17,042 nucleotides of DNA from Candidatus Eiseniibacteriota bacterium (GTDB taxonomy: Bacteria; Joyebacterota; Joyebacteria; Joyebacterales; Joyebacteraceae), in the NCBI GenBank assembly GCA_030609605.1, contig JAUWBY010000020.1:1-17042 (forward strand). The letters are read 5' to 3'. Below the pieces are notes generated by a model. It searched no databases and was not told the origin of the DNA. It saw only the letters and a list, made by a program, of their open reading frames with translations. The translations under genes were made by a program, and so were the position numbers. Shown here in pieces: positions 14,661 through 17,042 of the stretch. The first letter of the stretch is position 1, and every line of letters starts with the position of its first letter.

Positions 14661-17042
14661 ATGAATGGCAGAACGATCGTCCTCTTGACCGTCGGCCTTG
14701 TGTTCACTGCTCTTGCCTCGGGTGCTGCCGCGCGCGGCCTCGAGCCGGGTGCCGGTGAGCGGGTCAGCCACGATCTGATGACCCTGGAACCGTCAGGGAT
14801 CGCAGATGAGGAATTACGCGGGGCACGCCTGGAAACCCTATGGATCTTCGATGCGGATTTCGAGGATCTCACGGGTGACAACGCGGGCTGGACATCGTAC
14901 GACCTGTCCGGAACTCTCGGCCAGGAGAACTACTGGCACAAGGACAACATCAGGTTGACGCCGGGATCTCACGGCGACAGTACCTGGTGGTGTGGAACAT
15001 ACAATGAGTGCTGGCTTCAGGATCGTGGCTACGGCAACAGCTGGACACAGATAATGTCTCGCGACCTCCCGCTCTCGAGCTGGAGTGTCGGCGGCGATGA
15101 CGTGGAGATCGAGTTCGACCAGCGCTTCGCGATGGAACACAACTACGACTACGGCTACGTCGATGTCTCGAGCGATGGTGGCTCGGTCTGGCAGACCATC
15201 TACACGGTGACGAACCCTGGTTTCGAGGGCTCGCCCGGCATGAGCCAGGACTGGGACAGCGCGACTTGGGGACACCCCGTCCTCAGTCTGGACACGTGGG
15301 CCGGCCAGGATATCGAACTCCGCTTCCGGTTCGAGTCGGACGAAGCCTACTCGTCGCAGGACGAGTACAACAACGCGCCTATGAACTCGGTGCTGGACGG
15401 CGCCTGGCAGCTGGACAACTTCGACATAACCGTGAACACGGTCTCGATATGGTCGGATGACGTCGAGGCTCCCGGAGACAACGGCTGGATACACGAAGAC
15501 ACGGTCCAGCAGGGTGCCACTGGCGTTCAGTACTTCCGCGGTCTCTTCGGCACCGATTTCGAGACGGGCCGTCCGTTCACCTGTGAGAACCGTTCCGGAT
15601 GGATGTACGCGTCGCTGGATCCATTCACGAACAAGGTCGTCGATGGGATGACCAGCTATCTCATCAGCCCACCGATCGATATCAGTGGTGCGGCGAAGCT
15701 CGTTGGTATGTGGGACTACTGGCTCGATTGTCCCAACAACTCCAACGATATCTACGATGTCTGGTTGGCATCGAGCGACATTGAAGCGTGCGTAACGACT
15801 CTCGACGGTTTCAGGGATGAGAACCCGGGAGCCTGGTATGGTGGTCCCTACTGGAACACGAAGTATGACGACTGGGATGCTTTCACCGGGAACGATTGGT
15901 TCGCCATCGAGTTCCGCTGCTACAACACTGATCCAGCAGCACCCGGAACCCACATGGCAGGCTTCATAGTGAACCACGCCAAACTCGGAATTCCATCGGG
16001 TGATCCGGGCACAGCGTTCACGTACGGCACCTGGGACCGCTTCAACGACTGGTTCATCGAGCAGATGGCTGATGCTCTCCTTGACTCGGCTGAGATCATG
16101 GTCAAGGACGACGACGATGTCGTGACACTCACGCTCATGGCATCGGATGATGATGGTGCGACGTGGGCAGCTTACACGTGTCGCCGCCTGGATCCGGTGG
16201 GCAACGACTGGATATGCCCGCCACCGGTTGGCCAGATGAATCCCGGCAGCGAAATCCACTACTACTACGAAGCCCTGGATGGCGAGGGCAACATCGCCAC
16301 GTACCCCGGCTCGGCTCCGAACGGCTACTTTGAGTTCTCGATCCTGCCGATCAGCGCGACGCCCACATTCCCCGGCATCCTGCTTGTTGACAAGCACGGC
16401 CGCAGGACTCCGGGCGCCGAGCGCAACTACCGCCACAGTTCCAAGTACTACTTCCGCGAGGCCCTGGGTATCCTCGGCTATGAGTGGGAGACGTACGATG
16501 TGGAGGTTCCGTCAGGAAGCGCGAGTTCCGAGGGACCGGATACGATGGGGTACAAGTACTACGATACCGTCATCTGGCTCACGGACGAGTTCGACTCATA
16601 CACGTTCTGGGACGTCGACCAGGATAACATCATCGGCTGGTTGAACCAGGCCGGCGGCGGCAAGGAGAGGAACTTCCTTGTCACCGGTAACGACTGGTGC
16701 TACGAGCTGATGGACGTCGGACTCGAGGTGTCGGACTTCGTGACGCTGTGGCTTGCCACAGACTACGTCCAGAACGCGGTTGGTATAGTGACTGTCGACA
16801 GCATCCCGGTCCTGCGTGAGTACGCGGGCGGGAACACGTTCATGGACTACGACGATGGCGAGTGCATCGTGCGTGGCGCCTGTCCGGTTCTGAACTACTT
16901 CGACGTCATCCAGCCTTACGCCGGTACTGTCGGTGCTGAGACGGCCGTCGAGTACGTGAAGGTCGACATGACGCCTCTCCCGGCCGGTGTTGCGTACACA
17001 CACCAGACGCTCGGGTACCAGACGGTGGCTCTCGGCTTCGGC
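14661..17042 (+). CDS. Large secreted multidomain protein (partial, cut by window end)
   Basis: The reading frame stays open from ATG 14661 to the last base: 794 residues with no stop. AAGGGGGAG lies 6 nt upstream. A Sec signal peptide (about 1-24, ending SGAAA) leads to two beta-sandwich domains of the immune-inhibitor-A/MAM-like type. The first spans about 60-260 (FDADFED, then VDVSSDGGSVWQ 167-178). The second spans about 262-450 (IWSDDVEAPGDNGW). The two openings resemble each other. Residues 475-562 look like an Ig-like strand-rich linker (SDDDGATW, IHYYYEALD). Residues 571-690 resemble a Rossmann-like glutamine-amidotransferase/ThuA-type fold (GILLVDKHG, YDTVIWLTDEF, IIGWLNQAGGG, NFLVTGNDW). 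No HEXXH metalloprotease motif is visible so far. It is Trp/Asp/Tyr-rich. It shares its beta-sandwich pattern with the preceding secreted protein. Probably extracellular or surface; function unknown, and the C-terminus, including any sorting signal, is missing. Confidence 0.85.
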   Translation, partial: MNGRTIVLLTVGLVFTALASGAAARGLEPGAGERVSHDLMTLEPSGIADEELRGARLETLWIFDADFEDLTGDNAGWTSYDLSGTLGQENYWHKDNIRLTPGSHGDSTWWCGTYNECWLQDRGYGNSWTQIMSRDLPLSSWSVGGDDVEIEFDQRFAMEHNYDYGYVDVSSDGGSVWQTIYTVTNPGFEGSPGMSQDWDSATWGHPVLSLDTWAGQDIELRFRFESDEAYSSQDEYNNAPMNSVLDGAWQLDNFDITVNTVSIWSDDVEAPGDNGWIHEDTVQQGATGVQYFRGLFGTDFETGRPFTCENRSGWMYASLDPFTNKVVDGMTSYLISPPIDISGAAKLVGMWDYWLDCPNNSNDIYDVWLASSDIEACVTTLDGFRDENPGAWYGGPYWNTKYDDWDAFTGNDWFAIEFRCYNTDPAAPGTHMAGFIVNHAKLGIPSGDPGTAFTYGTWDRFNDWFIEQMADALLDSAEIMVKDDDDVVTLTLMASDDDGATWAAYTCRRLDPVGNDWICPPPVGQMNPGSEIHYYYEALDGEGNIATYPGSAPNGYFEFSILPISATPTFPGILLVDKHGRRTPGAERNYRHSSKYYFREALGILGYEWETYDVEVPSGSASSEGPDTMGYKYYDTVIWLTDEFDSYTFWDVDQDNIIGWLNQAGGGKERNFLVTGNDWCYELMDVGLEVSDFVTLWLATDYVQNAVGIVTVDSIPVLREYAGGNTFMDYDDGECIVRGACPVLNYFDVIQPYAGTVGAETAVEYVKVDMTPLPAGVAYTHQTLGYQTVALGFG

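Noticed and set aside
14344..14758. Small plus-strand open frames between the two secreted-protein genes
   Set aside because: They span a terminator and a promoter, lack ribosome sites, and one runs in another frame into the start of the large secreted protein.
14838..16436. A 532-codon open frame on the minus strand
   Set aside because: It lies opposite the large secreted protein, whose frame has a signal peptide, a good ribosome site and clear domain patterns. The minus frame is Val/Arg-rich, shows no family motif, and fits the long antisense frames expected in GC-rich genes.

Overview
The window is a GC-rich (roughly 60% by eye), densely coding bacterial chromosome segment. It has nine confident genes, one of them cut by the right edge. 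No rRNA, tRNA, CRISPR array, insertion sequence or phage module is visible. Strong purine-rich Shine-Dalgarno sites, a lipoprotein signal and large secreted proteins built from immune-inhibitor-like beta-sandwich domains suggest a Gram-negative, probably anaerobic bacterium. The style of the secreted proteins recalls uncultivated FCB-group-like phyla (Krumholzibacteriota, Eisenbacteria, Latescibacterota and similar). That placement is an inference from protein style; no phylogenetic marker is present.

Left block (about 246-6676, + strand). A structured leader precedes gdhA (glutamate dehydrogenase). A strong intercistronic hairpin follows, then two paralogous proteins built on the ATP-grasp (N-terminal) domain of pyruvate phosphate dikinase/PEP synthase. 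Neither protein carries the usual phosphohistidine swivel domain or the PEP/pyruvate-binding barrel. Both instead end the shared core with an unfamiliar module carrying a GRWGS motif and a PDLSxGxHFF motif. The second, 1055 aa long, adds an N-terminal GAF-like sensor region and a C-terminal Pol-beta-type nucleotidyltransferase domain. The two genes overlap by 11 nt, and the Shine-Dalgarno site of the second lies in a perfect hairpin with a GTGA loop directly before its ATG. This looks like a co-expressed sensor/phosphotransfer/nucleotidyl-transfer pair next to a central nitrogen enzyme, and it is the best candidate here for an undescribed system.

Middle block (6685-8825, - strand). A LarA-family nickel-dependent racemase and a calcineurin-like metallophosphoesterase (TTG start) are transcribed leftward, convergent with the left block. 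A good sigma70-like promoter lies upstream of the larA-like gene, with a perfect dyad in its -35/-10 spacer.

Right block (9073-17042, + strand). In order: a lipoprotein with two carboxypeptidase-regulatory-like repeats and a DNRLRE-type domain; a hairpin terminator; a type II P-type cation ATPase with altered ion-site residues; a Cys-rich secreted protein with PPC-like and beta-sandwich domains; a second terminator; and, behind a good promoter and a structured leader, a very large secreted protein that runs off the window. The last two secreted proteins share a beta-sandwich domain type and probably act at or outside the cell surface.
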